From Siniperca chuatsi (lineage: Eukaryota; Chordata; Actinopteri; Centrarchiformes; Sinipercidae): DNA of 64,000 nt. The first letter of the stretch is position 1. Each line of letters opens with the position of its first letter. The DNA lies in contig NC_058045.1 of assembly GCF_020085105.1 (NCBI RefSeq), positions 10,309,833 through 10,373,832 on the forward strand. Direction: 5' to 3'. The notes under the pieces are model-generated. The model was not told the origin of the DNA. It made no database searches and saw only the letters and a program-made list of their open reading frames with translations. A program made the translations under genes and the position numbers. This document shows positions 1 through 13,100 of the stretch, one piece after another.

Positions 1-540
1 TGGTGAGTAACACTAAGCATAACTTTTGTTTGTTTACAAGAAAACTCCACAAACCAGAAGAGACAAAACCCACAGAGACCTTTAAAGAATCAGGTAAGTT
101 ATTCATATGTATTATTCCAAAATGTCCCCTTGTTTATCTGACTGATAAAAGTAAAAACTGTTTTTCAGAGTGTTTAGATTCTTACCTCGATATCCACAGT
201 CACATTCAGGCCAGCAGCGGTCTTCATTACCGAGGGGAGAAGAGAGGTACATTTAGCTCCAACCAGTTGGCTGCTACAGTATTATGCACTCTAAAGAGTC
301 TATTCAACCAAATGACTAGATAATCCACAGAAAACACTAACATTTTTATAGGGACTATTTGAAAATGTGTTCAACAGCAAAGTCTGTGAATAATAAAGCT
401 AAATAAACAAAACCTTAACTATCTGCATGGCTAAAAGAAGTGTATTTTTAAATTGAGAATAATTAACCTTTAAGTCAACTTTTGCTGATGTTCAACTGCG
501 CAGGTGTACCTAAACTAAGTCATTCTCCCTGCTGGTTTAC
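1..540. other. incenp intron, no exon recognised
   Basis: This is the left edge of the window, inside the intron after the exon ending at 541 on the minus strand. I looked for the INCENP C-terminal exons (IN-box) on the minus strand and saw none. A plus-strand reading frame covers 3-323 but has no recognisable protein and is probably chance. Confidence 0.5.
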
Positions 541-3500
541 CTGTGTATCAGCAGCCTTTTTAGCAGCAGCTTCTCTCTCTTTCGCAGCTTTCTCTTCTGC
601 AGCTAATCTCTGCTGCTCCTCCTAGTGGAACAAAAAGCACGTAAACAACCAGACGGCTGAGCAACCAAAATAACAAACCCAGAGCTGCTGAAAATCTTAA
701 TACATTAACTTTAAAATATGAGTGGACTACTTATCCACAGAGTTGTTTCATGGAGGTAAATGTGGACATGGTAACACAGTTATATGGAGCTCCTAATGAA
801 ATTTAGTCACAACAAACAAATTTCCTGAAACGGTCTCATTAATCAATGAAACCTCTGGTCATTAGGCAGGGTTTCTCCACCAAATTAAATTTAAGACTTT
901 AATACCACGTTAGGATTAACCAATGAAAATTTTTTTTTTGATAAAACTCGGCACTTGCCCATTTTGAGACGATGAGCTTCCTAGCTAATGTACCAGCAGT
1001 AGTGGCAGTGTTTGTAACAGGTCTGATGGTGCTGACTCAAACTTCACTGTTGCAGCAATCCCACTTTTAGTTTATAGGTGTGTAACGTGACCCAACAGCC
1101 CACAACCAGATCCAAAAACATTTTATAACCAACTATTTTCTGCATGTCAGAGAAAATATTTAAGAAGTTTACATTTAAGCATTTTTAATACCTTTTAAGG
1201 CCTTTTTTCAGGAAACTGAATGCAATGCTTTAAGACTTTTCCAGACCTGCAGATACCCTGAATAAATACTTGATTTTTTAAAATTAAAAAAAAAAACAAC
1301 ACACACACACTTTCTTTGCTTTTTTAAGCTCTTTACGATCTACCTTCAATTACTTATGGTTTCTCTGTTGCCTTTTGGACAACAGTAAAAGATCAGTTTT
1401 ATCAGGCAGGAGGCAATATCTTTCATGAATTATTTCACTGTTGCTATAAACACATCATGTGTGCTCAAATTTCCCTGACAAAGTGAAAGTTATAATCAAC
1501 CCAAAATCTGAGATTACTAAGCATCTATATGGAAAGTGGAGAAGTAGACTGCAAGAGTGATCTGTGTTTTGATGCTTTGCAACATGCAGTCTTTTAACAA
1601 GTTGTCAGTTTTAATGGATTCAAATAACAAATTTCCTTTGGACTACTAAAACAATCACGGTACAGACACATTAAAGTGTGGACCCAAATTTCAATTTCTT
1701 ACCAATCTTCTTTTTTCCTCAAGCGCCTTTCTTTTCTCCTCCAGTTCTCGCCTCTCTTTCTCTCTCGCTGCTCTCTCCAGTTCCCGTTGCAAAGCGAGAG
1801 CTTTTTCTTTTTCCACTCGCTCCCTGAAAAACAAACTCTGGAGTAAATACACAAACCTTTTTCTTACAGTCTTCTCTAATACAAGTTCAAGTTTAATACC
1901 TTTACCATTATCAAAAGATAATTAGGCTACTTAGTTTTTAGAGTAGTTATTACTGACCTTTCAGCAGCAGCTAGTCGTTCTCTCTCCAGCTCTCTCTCCC
2001 TCTCCTGCTCTCGGCGAGCTTCAGCCATCTTACGAGCTCGCTGTTCCTCCTCCTCTACCTTCTTCTTGGCCTGTAACTCCTGCTGCCGCTTCTCTTCCTC
2101 CTTAAGTTTTAGAAAACACACAAACATAAAAATAAGCCAGCTTGCAATATGTAACAGCAGAAAATCAAGTTACAAAAAAAAAACCCTTACCATCACAGGA
2201 CATGGATGAAAAATGTGTACTTTGGATTCATGAGACATAACCTCTTTTAATCTGTTTATCAAACACCCATACATACAGTATGTCGGAAAAATTCCAGATA
2301 TGGGCTTTAAAAACTCTAAAAATGACAGTAAAAATGACTTATCAGTTTGTAGGGGTACGTCCTAAAAAAACTTTAAAATAAAAAAAATAAATCTACAAAT
2401 CCTATTGTACTTGTTAAGTTTATGGCAAAAGCAATCTCAATTTTGAAGACATGTGGCCTATCAGAGTTATTGTGCAGGAAGAATGGGAGAGGGCTCAGCA
2501 TGCCTGTATTTAATAGTGGGGCGAAACATTTTGCTCTATGCTACACATTGTCTAATCAGCAGCACAATTCTTTGCAGTGGCAGATAATTGATATGCGTGA
2601 TAAAAAAACCCAGTGTGCACAAAACTGAGCACAGCTACAGCAACGGAAATGACTACATAAATAAATAAATAAAAAGAATTGTCTCACTGCTTGCTGAATC
2701 TTCTTCCTTTTAGCCTCTTCTTCCAACTTCCTCTTCTGCTCCAGCTCATCTTGACGTTTAATGGCAACCTTCTTCTTGGCCTTCTCCTCTGCCAGACGCT
2801 GCATAAAGAGGCACAATATTAAAGATGAGAGAGAAAAAAAGGGTTCAATCTGTTCCAATCTGAGGTAAACATACAGATTCAGAGACACCAAATTTGTTGC
2901 ATACCTTATCATTTTTCTCATCAATCTGAGCCATTTTTTGCTCAATCTTCTTTTTCTTTTCTTCCTCCCTTTGCTCCTCTTTTACTTTGGCCTCAAACAC
3001 TCTTCTTAGCCTCTCATCCCTCTTCCTGTAACACAAATTTTAAAAGTAAAAAAATAAATAAATAAAAATAAATTACTAAACTGTCCAGTCAGAAAGTATA
3101 AAGAGGTTGAGTGTAAACCTTTTAAGTTCATCCATTTTCTTTTTCTTCTCCTCCTCCATTTTCTTCATTCTTTCCTCCTCTTGCTCCTGCTTCTTTTTAA
3201 GTGCTTCCAGTTTGTGACGCTCTTTTGTCTGAGAAAAGGAAGAAACAAGAATTTAGAAAAGTTATGTTGTCAGGAACTAGCTATTTCTAATGCATTGCAA
3301 TAGGTGGCAAACGTCAAAAGCATCCAAAGTAGCAGGTGGAGTGCATTCATGTGGAAACAGATCACTGTATCATTGGAGCAGATGGATGAAGCAAAAATCC
3401 ACCCTGACAGACTGTTTTATTTCCATGGTCTTAAAGAGTTAAAATAAGTTTGTGCTCACACTGCTGAATACAGAGATCATCCTGTCCTTTGTCACTACAC

Positions 3501-6500
3501 TTAGCCTGTTGAAATTGTCCACACAGTAGTTTGGAGACTGATGATCACAGGTCAGTCATTGCTGGAAGCCAAAAAGTTATTTAAAATAAGAAAGAAAAAA
3601 CTATAAACTTAAAGCCAGCTTTCACGCCTACACCTCTCGAGGATAAGTGATACTCATAAGATAGAGTTTCTTTAAACAAGCTACATCACCCATTAAAACT
3701 TGGCTACTGTCATGTCTACGGTATCTAACAATAGTTTATCTAACAGATACAAAGCAGAGAAACTGAGACAATCACCCAGTCCATCACGACAAGTGTCCAA
3801 ATATCAACAACAGTAGCTGAATGCTATTTGATTACAAGAACAAATTAAACATGACCCAGAATCCAAAAAGGGGACAATGACTTTAGCTCCAGTGTGATCT
3901 CCTCACCCAGTAAATGTTAATCCACTGACACTCAGTGCCCCGTTTTATGAACAACCCAAAAAGTTACATGGCTTCTGGTTGAGATGGATTTTTACTTCAC
4001 TTTCTACTTCTGATCAATTTATGTTTCAAAGCCAACAAACTGTGAGGTTAAGCTATTTTAGGTGGTTTGAAACATTGTTAGATTAAAGACTGCAAAGAAT
4101 GAGCATTAGTGACCCGTGGGATGAGAGACACCACAAACTAACTAGTGCAGGTTGGGGTGTTGTTGAAATTGTAGCCCCTTTCACCAATGGACCTGCACAA
4201 GTGCAGGGCTCAATTATTGTCATGAAGTTTCGGTCGTTAACATGCATGTCTGTCTCCTGTACATAAAAAGTGTAGCACAGAATCTGGTTTAACTTGTTTT
4301 TGAGTGATTTATCTGGGAATGTTGCTGCTGTCTTCTCACAAGAGCCCAAGTTGAATAGAAATCTTTATAAATCTTCAGCCATCAAACTGTCTGAGTCTTC
4401 ATTTCAGCTCTTATATAGAATGCCTGAACATTTATGTTTAAAAAAGTGGGAAAGAGGCATATCTAAAAGGAATGTGGTAAATAAGGAGACATTCAATCAA
4501 GTTGCACAATGGGATATTAGACACCACCAAATGCCCACACACACAACATACAGTACTTCAACATTACACTTACCACTATACCAACGCTCAACTGGGGAGG
4601 GGAGAAAAAAACATCCAAATATTCAAAAATGTGACCCACAATATTTTAAAAATATAACTCTCTTTTAATATAACAATTTCAATTCAAATTGTGACATTGT
4701 TTATTTGTGCTTTCAAGTTCCCAAATGTTCTAAAAGATACAAAAGATTCTGGTTTTAGGGATGCATACAATTGAAATTATAAGATGTCTGATAAGCAATA
4801 ATTCCCATGAGAGTTATGCAGATACAATACTATTTATTTTCAATTCACTGCAATACCACATGTCTGTTCTGGGCCAGTGGAGTTTAGTCAGTCAGTAGAG
4901 ATGTCGAGAGCCGATCCTAAGGATCGGTATCAGGGTCGATCCAGGCACATTTTAATGAATCGTATGGGCTTAAATAAAGCTGATCCTTTCTTTGCTGTAC
5001 TCTACTGTGTTTTGTCCACATTAGCTTGTGAGTATTGCAGCGCTGCTCTTCTTTACCACAGTCAGGCTCTACAGTTGAGTATTTCCATGCAAGACAATGA
5101 GTTAAGTTAAGTATATAACTTACCTTAGGATCAACCTTCATAGGAGTGGTGTATTTAATGAAGGACTTGATAACACCAGTCCGACCGAGGGAATTTGGAG
5201 TCATCATTAGCATCTGATTCTTCTGCACAGTGTGAAGGAAAGATCTCATGTTGGGTCTGATTGCCTATGTATTAATAAAGGAGAAGACATTACTATTTGA
5301 AATTCATTCTTAAAAAACCCACACATATCCCCAACATTAATACTCTAAGATTTTTGCATCTTACACTTTGAGATTTCTTGGGAGGAGAGAACCTCTTTGT
5401 GGGACTTTCTACAGTATCTGGTGCTTTGCGTTTGGTGCTGTGGCGTGACCTAGAGACACAGAAATAACACACAAAATTTATTTAACAGTCAACAAGTTAA
5501 TGTCATTGCAGACATCAAAAAGAGCACTAAACTCCCATCTATCATTTAGGGCAACACACACACACACACACACACACACACAGCACTCACCTCCGACCTG
5601 ACTGGGAAGTCAGTTGCTTCTCAGTGACAACTGAAACACAAACAATGTATTTAGCACATAGAAGTTGCATTTTGGTACAAAAGTGTTTACATTACAAGAA
5701 CTATTAACTAATCTAATCTAAACAAGAATTACTAAAATGGAGAGTTCCCATACCTGTTCTCTTGTTGGGAGTGCTCATTTTTTGCTCAGAGGTATACAAT
5801 GATGGGGGTGCCAGTTTGGGAGAGTTTGCAGCCACAGATCGAGTAATGCGTCCAATAGACAGGTGTACATGCTGGTTAATCTGGGTCTAGATTTGTTTGA
5901 TACAAATAATGTAAGATGATCAATAACCAAAGGATACATTTTATTTCAGTTTGGCACTTTTAACAGACAAAGACATATATTCATACCTCTGGAGTTTCCT
6001 CCGATTCTTCAGGTGCCGCAGTTACAGCTTCTAACAGGCTATAGCAGTGAATAAATTAATATGGGTTACAAAACACTTTAAAATAAATGAAGAACATTGA
6101 AATCATGTCCTGTCACATGTGGCTAAGGGGTAAGTTATGAATTTACTAGTCACTGTTCCACATATCTTAATCCTCATATCTTCTAGATCCTGAACACCTG
6201 ATTTTTCTTCTCCATTAAGACATAAATATATTCATCCATGCAAAGAAACATTTTTAGTCATTACTTACGCCTCTCTATCCTCTTCCTCTGCAGAGTTCAT
6301 GCAAGAGTCCCCTACAATCAGAAAAAAAAACAGCCAAATATAATACACAGATTAACGAGAATGTGGCAGAATGTGATGTTTTGCATTTAATGTAATTATA
6401 GACCAAATATGGTTCATTTCTCACCATCAACATTGCTGCTACATGTGGAGTTGCCCATGCGAGTCGCCTTCCTCTTAAGCATGGAGCGGCGTGAGGCGCG

Positions 6501-7549
6501 GCGAAGAGACTCCTGTGTCATACTGTGCCGCAGACCAGCCAGCGAGTGACGTAGTTTGAGGGAGCACCGTACAGAGCTCCGCCGTGAGCTTTGAGCTGCA
6601 CCAGCTATTGCAATCTTAGCAGCTGTACGACCAGGAGAAGGTTCTGGCTTTTTAGCAAGCTCAGCAGACAGACGCTCTGCTGTAGAGATGCTGACAACAA
6701 CCTCAGGTGAGGGTATTGTGGGTAGAGACTGGGCAGTGCTACATATGTAGTCCGGCTTGACTTCTGCATCCACCTCGTTATTTTTGTCCACCTCTTTATC
6801 CTCTACCAGCTCTGGCTTCTTGTTCTCCACCTCCTCAGTTTTACAGCTGCCATGAGGTGACTGGCTCACATCCTCTGCCACCTCAGACTTTGTTTGTTTG
6901 TTTTTACGGGTGGTGCGTTTAGGCTGTGTGGTGGCGTTGGCTTCAGAGGTGGAAGCCTCGGGAATGGCCCCTTCTTCAGCAATGAAGTTCAGTGATTTGA
7001 CAGAGGAGCCACGAAGGTTACTGCGCTTCCCCTTTGAAAATCTGGACAGGAAAGGAACATTTATTTAGAGTTACAAAGGCACAACATGTTGCTCAGGTTT
7101 TTGCTAAGAAAATTTAGCCTTCACTTAAACAGTAATGAAGGCAACAAACCTTCGCCTGGCTTGATTTTCTTCCTGACGTCCCAAAGACACACGCTTCCTG
7201 CGACTATTCTTTTTCTGTGATGGTGTTTTTGGCATTAATTCTGGTTCAGCATTAAAATCTCTGAAATAACAAGAAACAGCTTCATTAGTAAAACTTCAAA
7301 GACAATTCTAGAGAAGAACAACAAATTTCTGAAGATGGAAACTTGGTTGAAGGAACACAAGACCTACAAATGTATTCGATTGGTTTTTAAGACATTACTT
7401 CAAGCCTACCTTGAGAACATGCGGTTGGCTTCTTGTTGGATCTCCTCAAGCCAAACCATGTGGACATTATCAATGTCATTGATGAATTCTTGTGCTTTGC
7501 CATCGAACATTTGCATGAGGGATTGTACAGATGATAGTACGGAGTTCAT
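541..7549 (-). CDS. incenp: Inner centromere protein (INCENP), 3' end off window
   Basis: INCENP is the scaffold of the chromosomal passenger complex with Aurora B, survivin and borealin at centromeres and the spindle midzone. Fifteen coding exons fit in frame: 7549-7410, 7260-7150, 7041-6425, 6311-6269, 6038-5987, 5886-5754, 5630-5591, 5449-5365, 5264-5124, 3228-3119, 3025-2905, 2798-2688, 2100-1958, 1823-1703, 621-541. They sum to 683 codons. The first 47 residues (MNSVLSSVQ..., then [14 protein letters not shown]) match the survivin/borealin-binding helix. A long Ser/Arg and acidic region follows, then [17 protein letters not shown]. From exon 10 on the protein is almost only Glu, Lys, Arg, Gln and Ala, the charged single-helix domain. 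The Aurora-B-binding IN-box is not encoded here and must lie left of base 1. The start was chosen by homology; an acceptor lies 9 bases upstream. The identification is firm. Confidence 0.95.
5554..5582. repeat. (CA)n microsatellite beside an incenp 5' splice site
   Basis: About 14 CA units. On the gene strand this is a (TG)n run that starts about 8 bases after the donor (GTGAGTGCTG) of the exon at 5591-5630. Confidence 0.9.
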
Positions 7550-8801
7550 GTTGACGGCCTGAGGGAAAGATCACACTGTTAAATTAGGACAAGCTGGAAC
7601 ATGCTTGAGATGGCAAGTAAAGATAAATTGATGCATCACCATAGAGGCCACAAAGACCAGACTGGTTGTTTAGGTTTTGTCTGTTTTTGACAGTCTTCCT
7701 TTTAGCATGACTATTTGAACCCACTTGTATTAAACCCCCTGAACAGCAACCTGGAAAAATAGTCAACAAATGCCTCTGACATTTTGTAATGCATCAATAA
7801 TTAGCCAAAAACTTTTGATTACAGCAGGCAGTGTCTACAACCCTGGCTGCACCACATGCACAAAACCGTAACTATTGACAGAGAAAAATAGACACCAGAA
7901 CATTTTTATTATTGATGCTTTACATAGATGAAAACGGTATCTACCATTGAAGCTACACTGTAAATATTTGAATGTAATATCACAGTGTCCGTTTAGTCAA
8001 TAGTCCTCATGTACAAAAAGGGGCCCAGAAGTATAAGGCACACCTATATCTCAGGTTAACAGATTACCAGGTTAACTATCCTTTAACACCACTTACACAA
8101 ACAAACAACCTTAGTAAACAATCAAAATGTAATTTCAAGTCACAGCCAATTCTGGGTAAAATGTTGCCTTAAGAAGTTTTATAATATTTTGACTGTGTAG
8201 AACTTAACGATTTGATTAACTAATACTCTTTTCATAATCACAAACAACAAAGTAACAAAAACCACAGTGACATGTAATATTGTCATGTTGTTTATTTAGT
8301 CTTGCTTTGTCGGATCCATTTTGCACTCTTCATGTCTTGGTAGGTATAATCGATGCATGCGCAATGTCCAATATTTTCGCGGACGGATTTCTACGGGCTG
8401 TGCAGTAGCTATTTAATAGCAATGTGGTCCACAATAACAACGTCAGTTGTTTTCATGTTACAGCAGCAATGACACATTGTGTTACAATAAAAACAGAGTA
8501 CATTAGCCAAACAGAAACCCAAGCGTTATAAAATGTGAACAGAATTAGCTAACGTTTCCAAGGTAACACATTAGCTTAACGCTAGCTAACATTAAACACT
8601 CAAATGCGATCGACGAGCATGCAACGATAGTCAAATAAGACAGTGGTAGCAGTTAACTACTGGGAGACACGATAAGCTAATTTAACAGAGTTGGCGATAA
8701 CGTTTATATTTATAACTGCTCTGCAATATCTTAAAAGGGCTAACGTTAATTTAGCTAACGCTGTTCGTTTGTTTTTTTCACGTCAAAATAATTAGCATTA
8801 C

Positions 8802-8940
8802 CTTTGATATCCGGGTTTCTGAAAAAGGATTCGATGCTCGTTGCTCTGCTAATTTTAAAAGCTAAATCAGTCGCATACTGACATGAAAATAAATGTGATA
8901 AAATGAAGGAGTTCCCACTTTCCTTTACAGCTCATGTGTA
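8802..8940 (-). other. incenp: incenp noncoding first exon (5' end approximate)
   Basis: On the minus strand a good donor (CAAAG then GTAATG) falls at 8802/8801, about 1.2 kb upstream of the first coding exon. That exon has its acceptor at 7559-7560 and only nine noncoding bases before the ATG. A noncoding leader exon is therefore needed, and this is the best candidate, next to a CpG-bearing promoter region. The upstream limit is a guess; no transcript evidence is available. The intron between (7559-8801) holds no recognised feature. Confidence 0.5.
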
Positions 8941-9260
8941 AACTCTTTACAACCCGAATGATCTTGGACGGTAACTGCAATCCTCCCCGCTGAAACCGTT
9001 TAACTTGTTCAAAACTTCACTAGCCAATCCCAACGCGAAGCTCAGTGACGTTCGCGAAGAGTTGTTTGATTTGTGGTCTGTGATTATCTGCAAGGGCGGA
9101 CCCGCGATTCGGGACAAGAGCGAGCAATGACGCGGAGTGCAGAAACCATCGACACGTGAATTGAAATCGAGCAAACCCAGCGGAAGTCCAGGGCGGGGTT
9201 ACAGGGCTGCTGAGATTTAAATCAACCAATTGATATTTGGCAGGAGTTGCTCCGCCCCGC
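8941..9260 (-). promoter_or_regulatory. Candidate incenp promoter with CHR-like and CCAAT motifs
   Basis: Just upstream of the presumed first exon there is TTCAAA at 9008-9013, which reads TTTGAA (the CHR core) on the gene strand. A CCAAT box lies at 9024-9028, an E-box CACGTG at 9153-9158, an ETS-like CGGAAGT next to GGGCGGGG near 9181-9199, and a second CCAAT at 9226-9230. CHR plus CCAAT is the usual layout of G2/M-expressed promoters bound by DREAM/MuvB and NF-Y, which would suit a mitotic gene. The motifs are seen; their use is inferred. Confidence 0.4.
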
Positions 9261-9670
9261 CCACGGTACTCTAAACACATGCAAGTTGCACTGTCCTGCA
9301 CTGCAAGACAGTGGCTTTATCGAGCAGGCTGTTTCAGTAATTATGCCACAAAACACGTAGACATTTATTTTAAATTACAACCTCGGTGAGCCAGTTTGAG
9401 AGGCATGAACTGTTGTTGTTTTTTGTAAGTGTTGCACTGTAAATATGATGACCTCGTTCTGCACTTTGTCCCTTCCTCTCCACATCCTTTTCCTCCGGTA
9501 AACAAAGCTACATGATATTTGAAGCGATCAATCACACAACAAAGGCTGTGGTGGTCCTGCTCACCAATGTAAGGGGAACACTTTTTAACTGTATTTTTTA
9601 CTACTTATAACAAATTCACACGAGATGGAAAGAAAGGGGACAATTAAGCTTTGCACATAATGTAAGGAGT

Positions 9671-9676
9671 TTTATT
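9671..9676 (-). terminator. Candidate pgghg polyadenylation signal
   Basis: TTTATT on the plus strand gives AATAAA on the minus strand about 500 bases after the pgghg stop codon. A second copy is at 9364-9369. Either would end pgghg roughly 0.4-0.7 kb before the incenp promoter, so the two genes are close head-to-tail neighbours. Confidence 0.4.
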
Positions 9677-10172
9677 TGAATATATTTCATTTACAATACA
9701 AGTGGTTTATGGTTTTGTAACATGGCATATTATAATACTTAATAGCTTTTTTATAAATGTATTCTAAATAATGCAGATAAATTGCAGAAAGAAATATTTG
9801 TAGGCCACTGTGTCATGAATTAGAAAATGTTGCGTTCTATATAAAATTTCATGTAGCCTTTTATGGTGCTACCAGCCAGAGGCAAGATCCACTGAGTTAA
9901 CAAATTAGCAGTCCGAGCACTTACACATTTTCTTTTTGCATTTTTCTTTTAATCAAATCAACACAAACAGACAACTTATATTTTGTAAATCCTTTTATGC
10001 TTATTTGTAGTTCCACCGTGTTACACAGCTATAGAACTTCATACATTTTGTCGATGGTTGCTCAAGTGAATGGCAACATACAACTTAACAGTAACTTAGA
10101 TATAAAATAATTTGCTCAACATATTTTTAATTCAGTGTAAATTAAATGATTAGGAGGGTCATGGTTGCTGTT

Positions 10173-13100
10173 TCAGAAAGGCCAACAGGTGGACGTCGAA
10201 GCCAGTTTACAAACACACCCGGGCTCTCGAGGAAAGGTTACTGGCTGCCCTGAAAACATACATGTAGACAAGTAAATTAATAATAATCTGTTACTGCATC
10301 AATGTCATTAAGAAATAGGAAATCAAGTAACAAAGTAAGGATAACATAGTACTGAAGAAAATCACATAGTTTCAAAATGACTTGGTACACAGGAAAATAC
10401 ATACACATGAATTCAAACAAATAGGCTTGTTGAGTAATTGTAAAGTCAGAGTAACAGGTTATTTTCAGGCTTTCCTCTAATGGAATATATCATGTACCAT
10501 TTTGGATTGGGGTGGGTATTTGGGGTGAGTATGCTTATTAATAGCATATTGGTATCCAGAGGTGTCAGAGAGGAGGATGCTGGCCAAACTACATGCCATC
10601 TTGGACAGTGTCTCCCACCCGCTCCATGACGTGCTGGTCAAGCAAAGGAGCACCTTCAGCGGAAGACTCATCCCACCAAAAAGCACCACAGAGCGCCACA
10701 GGAAGTCATTCCTGCCTGTGGCCATCAAACTCTTTAATTCCTCCCTCTAAGGGTTAGTCTGTATGACCCTAGGTCACTAAACTGGACATTGAGCACTACA
10801 TCTCCGCCATAATTAATAACAATTGTGCAATATTCTGTGTACTACTTCCGTGCAATATTAGTTTTCCCTTGTTAGTTTTTTCTTATTTATTCCTACTGAT
10901 ACTATATACCTCAATTACTCTTCGACAGTACATGCACCTCCGCTTATTAATATTATTTATTACATAAGTAGTTACATTGTATTTTAGACTGTACTTTCAT
11001 CATCAACCAGTAAACCCACTTGGTCCTTGACACTTAGTTTATCTTATACTTATACCGACATGATACTTAATTTATTTCTGACCTGTTTTATAGTGTTTAT
11101 AGTGTATCATATTGTTTTCTAGTACTTTCTCCTGTGTGCACTGACGTAAAGACGAGCTACTGTAACAAAGAGTTTAATAAAATATTTCTGATTCTGATTC
11201 TGATAATCAAATTACTGAGAAACTTAAATCCTCCAGTGTGCGTTAATTTCCATCACAGTCCCCAGACTCACTCTTACATACAGTTTACTGAAACCGCGTT
11301 GTCTTATTCTGACAAGTGGTATGTCACTATCTAAGGTCACTGACAACCCCTGGAGCCCCCAGTTTTCTCAGCTTTATGGGAGTCACGATACAGGACATCA
11401 CTGCCTGTCTGCCTTTTGCCACTTTAATGTCTCGAGAGCCAATTCTTATTAAATGGAGAGCGTACGAGCGCTCTCTATTATTTTCTCTCTGGATGAGACA
11501 GATGGTGCCATTTCTTGAATTTTAAAAGATTAAATGCAAGCAGTTCAAGACTCATCTTGTGAATTTCCTCATCATTGCAATCTTTCTTATTCTGACACTC
11601 AAATATTGTGTCCTACATATAAGCTCATGTACTACGGTTATTTGTCTTTGGTAACACTTTATATTAAGGTTCACATATTCACCATTAACTAGTTGCTTAT
11701 TAGCATGCATATTAGTAGCGTATTGGCTCTTTATTAGTCATTATAAAGCCCTTATTAATGCCTTATTCAACATGACCATATTCTACAACTACTAGGCCAT
11801 TAACTAAGAAGTTTCCCTCAATAACCTCCTAATTACTGCATATTGATAGTAAGTAAGGAAGTTGTTGTATATGAATAGTAGTTTGACACTTATTAACCCA
11901 AACAGGTTCCCTATTCTAAAGTAGCCTCTTAGTAGACTAAGTAAACACTTAGTAAATCCATTATTCTCTACTTGCACAATGTAGTGTAACGTATATCCGT
12001 TTTACGAACTGCACGTGATGTCTGTTTACTTCCTGTCTACGCTACAGTAATATTACCTTCGCCTCCAACCTTAGTGCTTTTTCATCCTTAAGTTAGTTAG
12101 TTCACTTTTCACAGTTAGCTTTTACATATTATTTATTTATTATTATATGTATTTACTGCTTGTTTTTGTATATAGTGTTTTTTAAAAAAATCATTTTGAT
12201 AATCACTTCATTGTCCTAGATAACTGTTAGCGACGTTAGCTAGTCACTCAGTGTAGCACCAACAGATTTTCACAGCTTAGCTAACGTTAGGTCGCTATGG
12301 CTCTTTTTACACTCGGTACTTGTTCTAAAAAACAGAATTGTGCTTTTATCACTGCATGTCTTGGCTTGTGTGTTACCTGGCGTGAGAGGGATTTTTGTTC
12401 CTGATGCCTTCAGGACAACCTGTAGATTGTAGGACTTGCCAGCACTGCTTGCATGTTCCCTCAGTATGATACAAACGTCATCTTTCCTCACCAGCCAGTC
12501 CATCTGACTACCCAGGTAGTTCACACCACGAATGCAGAGCTCAGAAATGTCATTGGGAAGAAGTGGGGAAAAGGCCAGGCATTCCTTCTGAACTCTAAAA
12601 AAAAAAAACCCACAGTATGTCAATTTTTGTACCACTGCCTACGTGCCGAGTACATATTGAGGTGTTTTTTCATTGTGCGTGGTGGGAGGATTAATAACTG
12701 ACCTGAAGCCAGTGTAACCAAACAGCACAGCTTGCAGGAATCCTCCCATACCCGTGAGAAAGTTGACCGCACCAGAGCCATCTGATGATTCACTCCATAC
12801 CTGTGAGAAGAGGTAATAACACATTCACTGGATGTCCAGTAAAGAGGCATGTATTAGTATTATGTGGGTGTGTGAGTCAGAAGGATACCTGAAACGGTCC
12901 CTGGATGTTTTTGAAGCACTTCTCAAGTAAATGTTGAGCTTTCTCAGCCTCCCCTAGCTCCAGCCAGCTGATTGCAAACATACCCTGACAATGGAAAGTA
13001 AAAGCATTGGTGCAAAAATACAATAATTAATAAACGTAAAGCAACAGCAGCAACAGGCTTTTACGTTCAGTGCAAGGAGACGCTGTAAAACATAGTTAAT

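Noticed and set aside
3-323. 106-codon plus-strand frame with a donor-like TG-GTGAGTAA at base 2
   Set aside because: No homology and antisense to an incenp intron; the donor-like string alone is not enough.
5520-5600. CRISPR-like short repeats
   Set aside because: Simple CA dinucleotide repeat in vertebrate DNA, with no spacers.
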